Assembly (NCBI RefSeq): GCF_024585285.1
Contig: NZ_CP040755.1
Location: forward strand, 682,001-746,000
Length of the DNA: 64,000 nt
Source: Colwellia sp. M166
Lineage (GTDB): Bacteria > Pseudomonadota > Gammaproteobacteria > Enterobacterales > Alteromonadaceae
Direction of reading: 5' to 3'
Below the pieces are notes generated by a model. The model was not told where the DNA came from. It made no database searches and worked only from the letters and a program-made list of their open reading frames with translations. The position numbers and the translations under genes were made by a program. Numbering within the stretch: position 1 is the first letter of the stretch; each line of letters starts with the position of its first letter. Shown here one piece after another: positions 41,398 through 51,582 of the stretch.

Positions 41398-42105
41398 ATG
41401 TCCAAGCCTTTAAATGTTAATCAAGATGAAATAGCTAAATTTGAACAAGTTGCCAGCCAATGGTGGGAACTTGATGGTGACTTTAAACCGCTACATCAAA
41501 TTAACCCTTTACGTCGTCAATTCATTTGCCAACATGTTGGTGACATCTTCGATAAAAAAATTATCGATGTTGGCTGTGGTGGCGGTATTTTAGCCGAAAG
41601 CTTAGCGCAATTGGGGGCACAGGTTACTGGCATTGATATGGGGCAAGAGCCTTTAAACGTCGCTAAACTGCATGCTTTAGAAGCGGGTGTTAAGGTTGAC
41701 TATGTTAAAATTACTGCCGAAGAACAAGCTCAACAGCAGCCAGAGCACTACGATGTCGTCACTTGTATGGAAATGCTTGAGCATGTGCCAGACCCTGCTT
41801 CAATCGTTAATGCTTGTGCAGACATGGTAAAACCTGGCGGCTACGTGTTCTTCTCGACCTTAAATAAGTCGTTAAAAGCTTATCTGTTAGCGATAGTTGC
41901 TGCCGAAAAAGTATTTAAACTTGTGCCAAATGGCACCCACGATCACAACAGCTTTATTCGCCCTTCAACCCTCATTTCATGGGCTGAGTCATTTGAGCTA
42001 AAATGTATTGATGCCGCGGGAATTCATTACAATCCAATCACTGAGAATCATAAGCTAACATCTTCACTTGATGTTAACTACATACTTTGTTGTCAACGCG
42101 TTTAA
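41398..42105 (+). CDS. ubiG: Ubiquinone biosynthesis O-methyltransferase
   Basis: 235 residues. Class I S-adenosylmethionine-dependent methyltransferase with motif [17 protein letters not shown], and the UbiG-typical [13 protein letters not shown] and [10 protein letters not shown]. Performs both O-methylations in ubiquinone synthesis. N-terminal [25 protein letters not shown] is diagnostic. Followed 92 bp later by gph, an order seen in relatives. Confidence 0.96.
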   Translation: MSKPLNVNQDEIAKFEQVASQWWELDGDFKPLHQINPLRRQFICQHVGDIFDKKIIDVGCGGGILAESLAQLGAQVTGIDMGQEPLNVAKLHALEAGVKVDYVKITAEEQAQQQPEHYDVVTCMEMLEHVPDPASIVNACADMVKPGGYVFFSTLNKSLKAYLLAIVAAEKVFKLVPNGTHDHNSFIRPSTLISWAESFELKCIDAAGIHYNPITENHKLTSSLDVNYILCCQRV

Positions 42106-42197
42106 TCACGATAGTAAACTATTTATGCGCCGACGTTCATTCTTCAACATTGGTGTTATTTTTCCCCATTTAAATAATAATAAAATAGAGTGATGTT

Positions 42198-42875
42198 ATG
42201 TCAACCAATGAAAATTCAGCAAACTCAATAGCTGCGGTACTTTTTGATTTAGACGGAACCTTGCTAGATACTGCTGATGACTTAGGTGCGGCGCTAAATC
42301 ACGTCCTTAACACCTATAAAAAACCGAACGTAGCGGCCAAAGATTATCGTCCCATCGCCTCAGACGGCGCGCTAGGGTTATTAAACTTAGGGTTTGGCGA
42401 CGACATTGCACAATATAACTATGAAAGCTTACGCCAACAGTTTCTAGATCACTACGAGCAAAATATTGCAGAACATACTTGTCTTTATCCTGGTGTCGCT
42501 GAATTATTGCAACAATTAGAAGACAACAATATTCCTTGGGGCATCATTACTAATAAGCCTGAAGGCTTAACCAAAACACTAATGCCATATTACCCTGAGT
42601 TTGCAAACTGCGCCGTGATGGTCGGTGGCGACACCTTAGTAAAACGCAAACCAGATCCTGAGCCAATCTTACATGCCTGTCAGCAAATCAATGTCAACAA
42701 TCAACAGTGTTTCTACGTTGGTGATGCCCTGCGTGATATTCAGGCCGGTAATAGCGCGCTAATGAAAACCTTTGTCGCTAATTGGGGCTATATTCTGGCT
42801 GATGAGGACTGTCAAACTTGGCAAGCCGATCACATTATCGAATCGCCAACCGATTTACTCGCCTTTATAAAGTAG
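42198..42875 (+). CDS. gph: Phosphoglycolate phosphatase-like HAD hydrolase
   Basis: 225 residues. HAD motif I VLFDLDGTLLDTADDLG with the nucleophile Asp, motif II IITNKPE, and motif III/IV KRKPDPEP and FYVGDALRDIQAGN. The cap domain is between motifs I and II. Likely clears 2-phosphoglycolate made during DNA repair. Related MupP-type phosphatases next to ubiG in pseudomonads are similar in sequence, so that role is an alternative. Confidence 0.88.
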   Translation: MSTNENSANSIAAVLFDLDGTLLDTADDLGAALNHVLNTYKKPNVAAKDYRPIASDGALGLLNLGFGDDIAQYNYESLRQQFLDHYEQNIAEHTCLYPGVAELLQQLEDNNIPWGIITNKPEGLTKTLMPYYPEFANCAVMVGGDTLVKRKPDPEPILHACQQINVNNQQCFYVGDALRDIQAGNSALMKTFVANWGYILADEDCQTWQADHIIESPTDLLAFIK

Positions 42876-43377
42876 TCTTTAACAGCTAGCACGCCTATCC
42901 CATTACCCGTCGTGCTAATTTACCTAGCGTATACCCCCGATTATTAACCTTTCAATAGCTTAATAAGCTGATGATATTAGATTGGACTTTAGCAATAAAA
43001 ATCCATATTCACCCAAATAACGCCATCTGTTAAAAATTTACGGTTTGTCATTAAAAACATCATCAACTTAGTGTATTTATTCTATTTAGGATCTTAATTT
43101 GATCTTTAAGCGTTGATAAAATAATCAGTCGTCAATTAAAGCGTTCAAGATTTAAACTAAAAACATAAACCATTGAATAGTATGTAAATATATTTTTATA
43201 TATCCTTTTGACATATAAACCATAAAAATTAAATAAAAATAATTTAATGTTAAAAAAAAATCTAAAATAAGCATTGCGTTTTAGAAAAATCAAAATTAAA
43301 AAGCCTTACTAAGTTAGTTGTTACTAACATAACTTTTACTCTAAAAAAATCAACCAAAAAACGAAAATTTATATCGC

Positions 43378-43406
43378 TTGCATTGTCATGCAAACCTCAC
43401 TATCTT
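43378..43406 (+). promoter_or_regulatory. Probable sigma70 promoter of nrdA
   Basis: -35 TTGCAT (43378-43383), 17-nt spacer, -10 TATCTT (43401-43406). The -10 lies inside the first NrdR box, which would explain repression. Confidence 0.55.
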
Positions 43407-43440
43407 GTGATTAGTTTTTTTAAAACCCCAAGATATAGTG
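43398..43440 (+). promoter_or_regulatory. Pair of NrdR boxes upstream of nrdA
   Basis: CACTATCTTGTG (43398-43409) and CAAGATATAGTG (43429-43440) match the NrdR palindrome CACTATATATAGTG-like core. They start 31 bp apart, three helical turns, the spacing typical of NrdR operators. NrdR represses ribonucleotide reductase genes when dATP is high. The repressor gene itself is not in the window. Confidence 0.8.
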
Positions 43441-43567
43441 CATTTTTCATTCACTGATGTTTGAATGATATACGATTTATCTCGTAATAATGTCTGCTTG
43501 AGGCAATTATCATAATTCACCCCCATTGTCGGGTGATTAAAACAATAAATAGATTTACAGGTCATTC

Positions 43568-45841
43568 ATGAATAACAAACTTTTTGTTACAAAACGCAAT
43601 GGTTCAAAAGAACCCATCGACTTAGAAAAAATTCATAAGGTTATTGCCTGGGCTGCTGAAGGGCTAGACAATGTTTCTGTGTCTCAGGTTGAGCTTAAGT
43701 CTCATATTCAGTTTTACGATGGTATTAAAACCGCAGACATTCATGAAACCATCATTAAGTCAGCCGCAGACTTAATTTCTGAAGAAACGCCTGATTACCA
43801 ATATTTATCAGCTCGACTTGCGATTTTTCATCTCCGCAAAAAAGCTTACGGCCAATTTGAACCACCTAAGCTTTATCCTCATGTTCAAGCTTTAGTTACT
43901 GCCGGTAAATACGATCAGCATTTACTGAGCGATTATAGCGCTGAAGAGTTCGAGCAATTAGAGAGTTTTATTGAGCACAGCCGTGATTTAGACTTCAGCT
44001 ACGCTGCGGTTAAGCAACTTGAAGGTAAATATCTGGTTCAAAACCGTGTTACCGGTGAAATCTATGAAAGTGCCCAGTTTCTTTATATTTTAGTAGCCGC
44101 GTGTTTATTTGCGAAATACCCTAAAGAAACTCGCTTAGACTATGTAAAAGGTTTTTATAACGCTATTTCAACCTTTAAGTTGTCATTGCCAACGCCTATC
44201 ATGGCAGGTGTACGTACGCCGACACGTCAATTCTCTTCATGTGTATTAATTGAGTGTGGCGATAGCTTAGACTCTATCAATGCAACATCTAGCTCTATTG
44301 TGAAATATGTTTCTCAACGTGCAGGTATTGGCATCAATGCCGGTCGTATTCGTGCATTAGGCAGTACTATACGTAACGGTGAAGCATTTCATACCGGTTG
44401 TATTCCGTTTTACAAGCTATTCCAAACAGCAGTGAAAAGTTGTTCTCAAGGTGGAGTTCGTGGCGGCGCAGCTACCCTATTCTATCCACTATGGCACTTG
44501 GAAGTTGAAAGCTTATTAGTACTTAAAAATAACCGTGGTGTTGAAGAAAACCGCGTTCGGCATTTAGATTACGGTGTACAATTTAACAAAGTGATGTATC
44601 AACGTTTGATCAAAGGTCAATCTATCACCTTGTTTAGCCCAAGCGATGTGCCTGGTTTGTACGATGCATTCTTTGAAGATCAAGACAAGTTTGAAGCACT
44701 GTATGTTAAATACGAAGCTGACGATTCAATTCGTAAGAAGCGTATTAAAGCCATTGAATTATTTACCTTGTTTGCTCAAGAACGTGCAAGCACTGGTCGT
44801 ATTTATTTACAAAACGTCGATCACTGTAATACCCATTCACCGTTTGATCCTACTGTTGCGCCAATCCGTCAAAGTAATTTATGTTTAGAAATTGCGTTAC
44901 CGACGAAGCCAATGGAAGATGTTAATGATCCTAATGGTGAAATTGCCCTATGTACGTTATCAGCATTTAACTTAGGTGCTATTGATAGCCTTGACGAATT
45001 AGACAGCTTAGCTGATTTAGCGGTACGTGCTTTAGATAACTTGTTAGATTATCAAGACTACCCAGTACCTGCTGCACATACCGCAACGATGGGCCGTCGT
45101 ACCTTAGGTATCGGTGTTATTAACTACGCTTATTATTTAGCGAAAAATGGCGTTTATTATTCAAACGGTAGTGCGAACAACTTAACTCACCGTACCTTTG
45201 AAGCGATTCAATACTATTTGCTAAAAGCGTCAAACCAATTAGCTATTGAACAAGGTGCTTGCCCTAAGTTTAATGAAACTCGCTTATCTCAAGGTATATT
45301 ACCTATCGATACTTATAAAAAAGAAATCGATAACATTACCGGTGAGCCATTACACTTAGACTGGGAAGCGCTACGTGCCAGTATTAAAGAGCACGGCGTG
45401 AGAAACTCAACGGTTTCAGCACTAATGCCATCAGAAACATCTTCACAGATTTCTAATGCTACTAATGGTATCGAGCCACCTCGTGGTTTGATCAGCATTA
45501 AAGCCAGTAAAGACGGGGTATTAAAGCAAGTAGTACCTGAATATCAACGTTTAAAAGATAACTACGAATTACTGTGGAATATTCCAAGTAATGAAGGCTA
45601 CTTACAACTCGTGGGTATTATGCAAAAATTTGTTGACCAAACTATTTCAGCTAATACTAATTATGATCCTGCTCGTTTCGAAGGTGGAAAAGTGCCGATC
45701 AAACAAGTGTTAAAAGATATTTTAACGGCATATAAGTTAGGCGTTAAAACCATGTACTACCACAACACGCGTGATGGTGCAGCTGACAGTCAAATCGAAG
45801 TTGAAGACGATGATTGTGCAGGCGGCGCTTGTAAAATCTAG
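43568..45841 (+). CDS. nrdA: Ribonucleoside-diphosphate reductase class Ia, alpha subunit
   Basis: 757 residues. N-terminal ATP-cone (about 5-95) for dATP inhibition. Active-site cysteines are seen in RQFSSCVLIECGDS, QSNLCLEIALP and ALCTLSAFNLG, and the C-terminal redox pair in DDCAGGACKI. Reduces ribonucleoside diphosphates to deoxy forms with NrdB. Followed by nrdB 141 bp downstream, with a hairpin in between. Confidence 0.97.
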   Translation: MNNKLFVTKRNGSKEPIDLEKIHKVIAWAAEGLDNVSVSQVELKSHIQFYDGIKTADIHETIIKSAADLISEETPDYQYLSARLAIFHLRKKAYGQFEPPKLYPHVQALVTAGKYDQHLLSDYSAEEFEQLESFIEHSRDLDFSYAAVKQLEGKYLVQNRVTGEIYESAQFLYILVAACLFAKYPKETRLDYVKGFYNAISTFKLSLPTPIMAGVRTPTRQFSSCVLIECGDSLDSINATSSSIVKYVSQRAGIGINAGRIRALGSTIRNGEAFHTGCIPFYKLFQTAVKSCSQGGVRGGAATLFYPLWHLEVESLLVLKNNRGVEENRVRHLDYGVQFNKVMYQRLIKGQSITLFSPSDVPGLYDAFFEDQDKFEALYVKYEADDSIRKKRIKAIELFTLFAQERASTGRIYLQNVDHCNTHSPFDPTVAPIRQSNLCLEIALPTKPMEDVNDPNGEIALCTLSAFNLGAIDSLDELDSLADLAVRALDNLLDYQDYPVPAAHTATMGRRTLGIGVINYAYYLAKNGVYYSNGSANNLTHRTFEAIQYYLLKASNQLAIEQGACPKFNETRLSQGILPIDTYKKEIDNITGEPLHLDWEALRASIKEHGVRNSTVSALMPSETSSQISNATNGIEPPRGLISIKASKDGVLKQVVPEYQRLKDNYELLWNIPSNEGYLQLVGIMQKFVDQTISANTNYDPARFEGGKVPIKQVLKDILTAYKLGVKTMYYHNTRDGAADSQIEVEDDDCAGGACKI

Positions 45842-45850
45842 TGCACAACG

Positions 45851-45882
45851 AAGAGGGAAACACCAAGTTTTCCTCTTTTTTT
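45851..45882 (+). terminator. Hairpin with T-tract between nrdA and nrdB
   Basis: Stem AAGAGGGAAA / TTTTCCTCTT (one G-T pair), loop of seven, followed by a run of T. May give partial termination and lower nrdB relative to nrdA, or nrdB may have its own promoter. Confidence 0.75.
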
Positions 45883-45982
45883 GCCTGCTGATTTAAATAG
45901 TGATAACCCGTATAAAACTAGATTAATACCCATTAAGTGACGAAATATCACCATGACTCGGTGCTATTTCAAGGAGAAATAA

Positions 45983-47113
45983 ATGTCGTACACTACGTTT
46001 AACCAAACACCTAACAATGCCTTGTTAGAGCCAATGTTTTTGGGAAACAGTGTTAATGTTGCACGATACGATCAACAACGTTTTATGGCGTTTGAAAAGT
46101 TGATTGAAAAGCAATTATCGTTCTTTTGGCGCCCTGAAGAAATTGATGTCTCAAAAGATCGCGCTGATTGGCAGAGCTTAACAGACTCTGAAAAACACAT
46201 TTTTATTTCTAATTTAAAATATCAAACGCTACTTGATTCAATGGCAGCACGTTCGGTGAATGCGGTTTTATTGCCACTTGTTTCACTTCCTGAAGTAGAA
46301 ACTTGGGTCGAAACGTGGGCATTTAGTGAGACTATTCATTCGCGTTCATATACGCACATTTTACGTAATCTATTTTCAGATCCGAGTGAAGTATTTGACG
46401 ATATCATGGTAAATCCAGCGATATTAAAACGCGCATCAAGCATCGCTAAGTACTTCGATTCTGTCATTATCACCACACAGTTGTTGCAATCACAAGGTCC
46501 TGGCAGCTACGAAGTTGACGGTAACACCATTGCAGTTAGCGAACGTAAACTTAAAGAGCGCTTATTTTTAGCGATATGTTCGGTAAATGCTTTAGAAGCT
46601 ATTCGCTTTTATGTCAGTTTTGCCTGTTCATTCGCTTTCGCTGAACGTGAATTACTTGAAGGTAATGCAAAAATAATCAAGCTTATTGCCCGTGATGAAG
46701 CATTGCATTTAACCGGTACCCAGCACATTCTTAACAACTGGATGTCAGGTAAAGACGACCCTGAAATGCAAGAAATTGCCACAGAATTACGTCAGCAAGG
46801 CAAACAAATTTTCATGGATGTGGTTGAGCAAGAAAAAGAATGGGCTGACTACTTATTTAAAGACGGTTCTATGATTGGCCTTAATGCGGCCATTTTAAAA
46901 CAATACATTGAGTACATCAGTAATCAACGTATGGCGGCAATAGGCTTTGAAGCACCGTTTGATATCAAAAGTAACCCACTACCTTGGATGAACTCATACC
47001 TTGTCAGTGACAACGTACAAGTTGCCCCACAAGAAACTGAGATCTCTAGCTACTTAGTCGGTCAAGTAGACTCATCGGTTTCGAGTGACGACTTTGAAGA
47101 CTTCGATTTTTAA
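45983..47113 (+). CDS. nrdB: Ribonucleoside-diphosphate reductase class Ia, beta subunit
   Basis: 376 residues. Carries the di-iron ligands and tyrosyl radical site: [16 protein letters not shown] contains the radical Tyr, and [15 protein letters not shown] holds iron ligands. The C-terminal acidic/aromatic tail ([10 protein letters not shown]) binds NrdA. A strong AAGGAG precedes the ATG. Only 5 bp separate it from the ferredoxin gene. Confidence 0.97.
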   Translation: MSYTTFNQTPNNALLEPMFLGNSVNVARYDQQRFMAFEKLIEKQLSFFWRPEEIDVSKDRADWQSLTDSEKHIFISNLKYQTLLDSMAARSVNAVLLPLVSLPEVETWVETWAFSETIHSRSYTHILRNLFSDPSEVFDDIMVNPAILKRASSIAKYFDSVIITTQLLQSQGPGSYEVDGNTIAVSERKLKERLFLAICSVNALEAIRFYVSFACSFAFAERELLEGNAKIIKLIARDEALHLTGTQHILNNWMSGKDDPEMQEIATELRQQGKQIFMDVVEQEKEWADYLFKDGSMIGLNAAILKQYIEYISNQRMAAIGFEAPFDIKSNPLPWMNSYLVSDNVQVAPQETEISSYLVGQVDSSVSSDDFEDFDF

Positions 47114-47118
47114 TTCCT

Positions 47119-47373
47119 ATGTCGTTTAGTATTACGATCGAGGAACGCAAAATTGCGTTCCTCGATGAAGACAAAAATATCCTCAATAGCTTAGAACGAG
47201 AAAACGTCGAATCACACTTTCATTGTCGAGATGGTTTTTGTGGTGCTTGTCGTTGTACATTGAAAAAAGGCACGGTGGAATATAATGAGTACCCGCTGGC
47301 ATTTATTGGTGCTGGAGAAATTCTGACTTGCTGTGCATACCCTACTTCCGATATTGTTATTGAAATAGATTAA
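47119..47373 (+). CDS. yfaE: 2Fe-2S ferredoxin YfaE, partner of NrdB
   Basis: 84 residues. Plant-type 2Fe-2S cluster cysteines in HCRDGFCGACRCTL with a further Cys in LTCCAYP. YfaE delivers electrons for assembling and maintaining the NrdB di-iron tyrosyl cofactor. Last gene of nrdA-nrdB-yfaE, the standard order in gammaproteobacteria. Confidence 0.95.
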   Translation: MSFSITIEERKIAFLDEDKNILNSLERENVESHFHCRDGFCGACRCTLKKGTVEYNEYPLAFIGAGEILTCCAYPTSDIVIEID

Positions 47374-47572
47374 TTCACTCAACAATGAAGATTCCCCGCA
47401 ATTTAAATCACTTACCAATTCAATATTAATCTTATAAAACAAATTCTTGATGATTTATCACCCCTGATTTTGGCAATCCCCCTAATAGGGCTTTTGCGCA
47501 AAACCCCTAATATAAAATTGTTCAATTAATCTATCAACAGAAAAATTTTAACTTAAAAGCCAAAATATTCGA

Positions 47573-47606
47573 TAAAAAATGCCGTTCATTTGACATGAAC
47601 GGCATT
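47573..47606 (-). terminator. Rho-independent terminator after the frameshifted TonB receptor
   Basis: Minus strand: AATGCCGTTCAT (47606-47595), loop of five, ATGAACGGCATT (47589-47578), then six T in a row. Perfect 12-bp stem. Confidence 0.92.
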
Positions 47607-47635
47607 GAATAAATAAGCATTCTTATAGCTTAGGT

Positions 47636-50232
47636 TTAGAATAAAAGACTGACTTTAGTATAGAGGTAGCGACCACGAGGGTTATGTACACCCGAGGCAT
47701 AACCGTACAAATCACCATCACCATCACCGATAGCAAACGGTGGCTCTTCATCAAATAAGTTATTTACACCTAATGACACTTTAGTAAATTCAGTAACATG
47801 GTAAGAAGTTTGTAAATCTACCAAGACTTGTGAATCAATCATCCGAGATGTGTTGCTATCAAAATCTAAATTACCATCGAAATCGATGTCGGGTGTATCT
47901 TCAAACTCGCCAACATAACTAATATTTATATTGGTATTAAATTGACCAATCTCCCAGTTTGTTGAGAAAATCCAACGATGTTCAGGATAACCATATTCAC
48001 CAGTGTAGTCACGACCGTCTTTTTCAAACTTATCTTGATAGGCCCACTCTAAATTGAATTTTAGTAAACCTAAATCATCAAGTGAGTGATTGTAATTCGT
48101 TGAAATATCAATACCTGACACTTCTTGTGATGATAAGTTTTTAAAGGTGCTGTGTACTTTCTGTATTGTGCCTAAACTTGCACCACCGGTAGCAGGCAAG
48201 CGAACACATATGGTACTGTTTTGGTTGCCACATTCTGCAGCATAAATAGGACCAAACTCTTCTTCATCAATTTTGTTGTCTTGAGTAATGCTCCAAATAT
48301 CAACACTTATGCCAAAATCAGCCTCAGGAGCCCAGATAAAACCGACATTCCACGACTCAGATTCTTCCGCTTGTAAGTCTGGGTTACCTGAAAATTCAAT
48401 ATTATAATCTAATGCTTGGCAATCTAATCCCGTTTGCTCACAACGCTCGGTATCAACAAAAAATTGACTCTTCTGTGATGGACCTAGGCCTATTTGAGCT
48501 AATGAAGGCGCTCTAAACCCTTGTGCCCAGGAAGCACGTACGGTTATCTCATCACTTGGAGCCCAACGAAACGCTACTTTAGGATTGGTTGTCGTACCAA
48601 AATCACTATAATCATCATAGCGTCCTGCTAGTTGCAACTCTAAGCTATCAGAAAGAGGAATAGAGAATTCTACATAGGCGGCATATTGGTCACGATCAGC
48701 CGATGCCGACACTGATTCAGTGCCAAAAATTAAACCGCGTTGAAACTGATCATCCGGAATATCATTGACATCTTCTTCACGATATTCAATCCCGGCAGCC
48801 ATCATAACGACACCATCGCCAAAATTAAAAGCCTCACCAGTAATATTGGCATCAAATGATGTCATGTGCGACTCACCACGGCGTACTAAGCTTGTTGTTA
48901 TTCTGTCGATAACCTCAGGATCATTAAAGGTGCCACCAAACGGGTTATAGTTACCGGCATTAATTTCTTGCTGTAAAAAGTCAGTTCGAACCCAACCTTG
49001 CGTGCGATCGCCTGTTTGCATGGATCTACTGCGGCCTTTCTGTACTGCAGTTTCCCAACTCCAATCGTTAATTTCACCTCTTAAACCAGCAACCAAACGT
49101 AAGGTGTCTGACTCTATATCCCATTGACGTGCCCCCGCATCTACGGTTCGGTATCGACCAATGGCAATATCTTCACCGAAAGGGTTATCTGGATGACTGC
49201 CTGGAACAGTTAAGCCAGCATCTTCATCAAGTGGTGTTGGGGCACCCGCTGCCACAGAGCTATTATGCTGAATAGCCATTTCTAAAAAGCTTGTTATACC
49301 GTTGTCAAAACGATATTCAAATTGTGAAATAGCGCCAATACGCTCTGAAGCTGGGGCAATATAGCCATATGAGCCGTAATCAAATAAGCAACTACCACTA
49401 GCCGTTGCTTTATCAGCGGGACAATCTGGATCGATTGTTTTAACCTCATCAACATAGAAGTAACCTGGAAAGCCACGAGATGAACGAAAATCTTCGCCCC
49501 CATAAGGTGCTTGGTTTGCAGTCCCTAAACGGCCCATTTCATTTGACGAAAGTGAGGTATTTTTAAAGTAATCAATAATAATAGAGGCACTGCTTTTTTC
49601 ACTCGTAGTACCCCAGACAAGACTTGCGGTTGTTTCTTCATAATTAGGTCCATCGGTACCGCCATAGCCCAAGTTAAGCTCGACACCATCAATGTCTTTT
49701 TTCAAAATGACATTAACTACCCCAGCTACGGCATCAGAGCCATAAATAGCAGAAGCTCCATCTTTTAGAATATCAATACGTTCAATTGCAGAAACTGGAA
49801 TACTATTAATATCAACAAATGAATTAGTAATACCTTCAGCAAATGCACTGACCGAAACACGACGGCCATTAATCAGTACCAAGGTTGCATCGGCACCTAA
49901 GCCTCGTAAACTAACAGCAGCAGAGCCATTGGCGGTTGAATCTTGGTTGTTACCACGTGTAGAGAAAGTACCGCTACCTGCGACCGGCATTCTTTCGAGT
50001 AATTGTTGAAGGTTGTCATAGCCCATATTTTATTTTCGATATCTTCTCTACCGATTGACTGAACCGGAGAAGGTCCTTCCATATCGGTACGCTTAATACG
50101 AGAACCTGTCACTTCAATGCGTTCAATTTTTTGAGCTTCTTCAGCAGCATAAGTTGTTGCTGTAAAGCCGGCTGATAATGCGAGTGTTGCGCTCACAATA
50201 ATACTAGGTGAAAATGCAATTACTTGTCTCAT
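47636..50232 (-). pseudogene. TonB-dependent receptor split by a frameshift
   Basis: The N-terminal part (50232 to about 50026) has a signal peptide ending TTYAAEE and a TonB-box region KIERIEVTGSRIKRTD, and stops matching at GREDIENK. The rest continues in another frame from MGYDNLQQLLERMPVAG with plug motif ERIDILKDGASAIYGSDAVAGVVN and a complete barrel ending LYTKVSLLF (796 residues). The two frames are offset by two bases. Removing one AT of ATATGGGC at about 50027-50026 joins them as ENKMGYDNL, as expected for the family. So either a 2-bp duplication has broken the gene or there is a sequence error. The promoter side, ribosome site and terminator look intact. Substrate unknown. Confidence 0.85.
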
Positions 50233-50446
50233 CCTGAAATCCTTGTAGTTTTATTGTTAATTGCTTATTTAATAAGCCACTATATTTGTATCATGTAACT
50301 TAAGTGTTGGCAATTAGGATGATTTGTGCTGACGTTGTAATAACTTTTATAGTGCTTATTACAACAAATAACGCCCAGTAAGACGCTTTCCATTAGTGAT
50401 CTATTACATACAAAAAATAAATCGCCAAAAGCAGGGATATATCTAA
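50233..50446. other. Intergenic region upstream of the frameshifted receptor
   Basis: No gene; leader and promoter region of the receptor, ending at MITE copy C. Confidence 0.4.
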
Positions 50447-50754
50447 TACCCAAGCTGTTAAGTTTGTCCTCTCTCAGCGCTTACCAGCAGTTTGAGAACA
50501 GCGATCATGTTTTTGAATATCGTTATTTATATAAAAGAAATTATCGGCGGCTATCGAATCGCTAGTAAGCCCCAAAGGCTGATTTTAAAAGGCTTACAGG
50601 CCATGTTGTTGATTTCGAAAAGGTTCTCACAGGGATGTCAGTCATTAGAACAACGCAGGAGCAGTTGTCGAGAATAACCCTTATCTTTAATCAATGCCTT
50701 GCCGCTAAACCTTTTAAACGTCACTGAATGGGAAGAAACTTAGTATAATTGGTA
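50447..50754 (+). mobile_element. MITE-like element, copy C
   Basis: 308 bp. Starts TACCCAAGCTGTTAAGTTTG and ends with GAATGGGAAGAAACTTAG followed by TTGGTA, matching the family ends. Same orientation as copy B. It keeps the middle segment that copy A lacks. It misses about 45 bp that both A and B have before the right end (the ATGTAGGTAC region). Its internal frame is shifted relative to A and B by a one-base loss near AAGCCCCAAAGG. Confidence 0.82.
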
Positions 50755-50857
50755 TAATAGTCAGCCATTGAGTAGGTAATGTCGCCTGATAGTAGCGAAA
50801 AAATCATTATTGAAGTTAAGTAGAAGTGAATAGCTGCGGTGAACATCGTCTGATATG

Positions 50858-50946
50858 ACCTTCGATAGCGGTTTTTAATAACGTCCGTTAAATACAGTTA
50901 ACGTAAAGCCCTAAAGGCGATAAACGGCAAAAAACATATCGAAGGT
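50858..50946. repeat. Nested inverted-repeat element, possible structured RNA or mini-transposon
   Basis: 89 bp with perfect 10-bp ends ACCTTCGATA (50858-50867) and TATCGAAGGT (50937-50946). Further nested pairs lie inside: GTTTTT/AAAAAC (50871-50876 with 50930-50935), CCGTT/AACGG (50885-50889 with 50923-50927) and GCC/GGC (50908-50910 with 50916-50918). Lies 43 bp past the rnk stop. Could be an rnk 3' hairpin, a palindromic intergenic repeat or a very small MITE; no known family recognised. Confidence 0.55.
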
Positions 50947-50989
50947 ATAAATTTGATATTATCGATTAAAATAATAATCTAGCTGTCTG

Positions 50990-51358
50990 TTAGGTAATAG
51001 AGTCGATATGAACAATGGTCGATCTATTTTTATCTAGCGGCCACTCTATTTCTTGTCCAATAGAAAGGCCAATCAAGGCACTTCCAACTGGCGTAAGAAT
51101 AGATAAAGTGCCACTTTCAGCAGTATCTTTCGGGTAAACAAGTTTCAGCGCAAAGGTTTTTTGTGAAGCAAGTATAGTAAATGTCACGGTTGAATTCATT
51201 CGTACCACATTTTCAGGCAACTTTGCTTTATCAACGATCTTTGCCCGCTCTAATTCATCAATCAGTAAATCATGTGATGGTGCGTAAACTTCTTTTTCTA
51301 GCATCGAATGTAAGCCGTCGTAATCATTATCACTTATAATTATTTTAGGTTTAATCAT
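50990..51358 (-). CDS. rnk: Regulator of nucleoside diphosphate kinase (Rnk-like, GreA/GreB C-terminal family)
   Basis: 122 residues. N-terminal short helical part (IISDNDYDGLHSML...DELERAKIV) and a C-terminal GreA/GreB-type FKBP-like domain with VRMNSTVTFT, ALKLVYPKDTAESGTLSILTPVGSALIGLSIGQEIEWPL. This is the Rnk pattern. Rnk binds RNA polymerase but lacks the long Gre coiled coil. No operon partner. Confidence 0.88.
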   Translation of the reverse strand: MIKPKIIISDNDYDGLHSMLEKEVYAPSHDLLIDELERAKIVDKAKLPENVVRMNSTVTFTILASQKTFALKLVYPKDTAESGTLSILTPVGSALIGLSIGQEIEWPLDKNRSTIVHIDSIT

Positions 51359-51582
51359 ATATACCTTTCCTTTTGTAAATTAATTACATTTAAAAAATTC
51401 ATTACTGTCAATTTACTTAACTTGATGTTTAAATTGGGCTATTACCGCTTTTCAAGTTTGCATGTCCTTGTTAAATCTTATTCAATGGCAAATTTCAGCC
51501 TTTATTTTGACCTTTATCCGCTAAAAACACCTTATTGCTCGTTGAGGTAACAGCAGTAATTAGTGAAAAACTCATCTTCAAA

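Larger units (their letters stand above)
42876..43567. other. Intergenic region upstream of nrdA
   Basis: 692 bp, very AT-rich around 43130-43380. No gene. The nrdA promoter and two NrdR boxes lie in its last 200 bp; the rest shows nothing I can name. Confidence 0.5.

Noticed and set aside
47479..47511. GGGCTTTTG/CAAAACCCC palindrome after yfaE as a terminator
   Set aside because: Almost no loop and no T-tract downstream; left uncalled.
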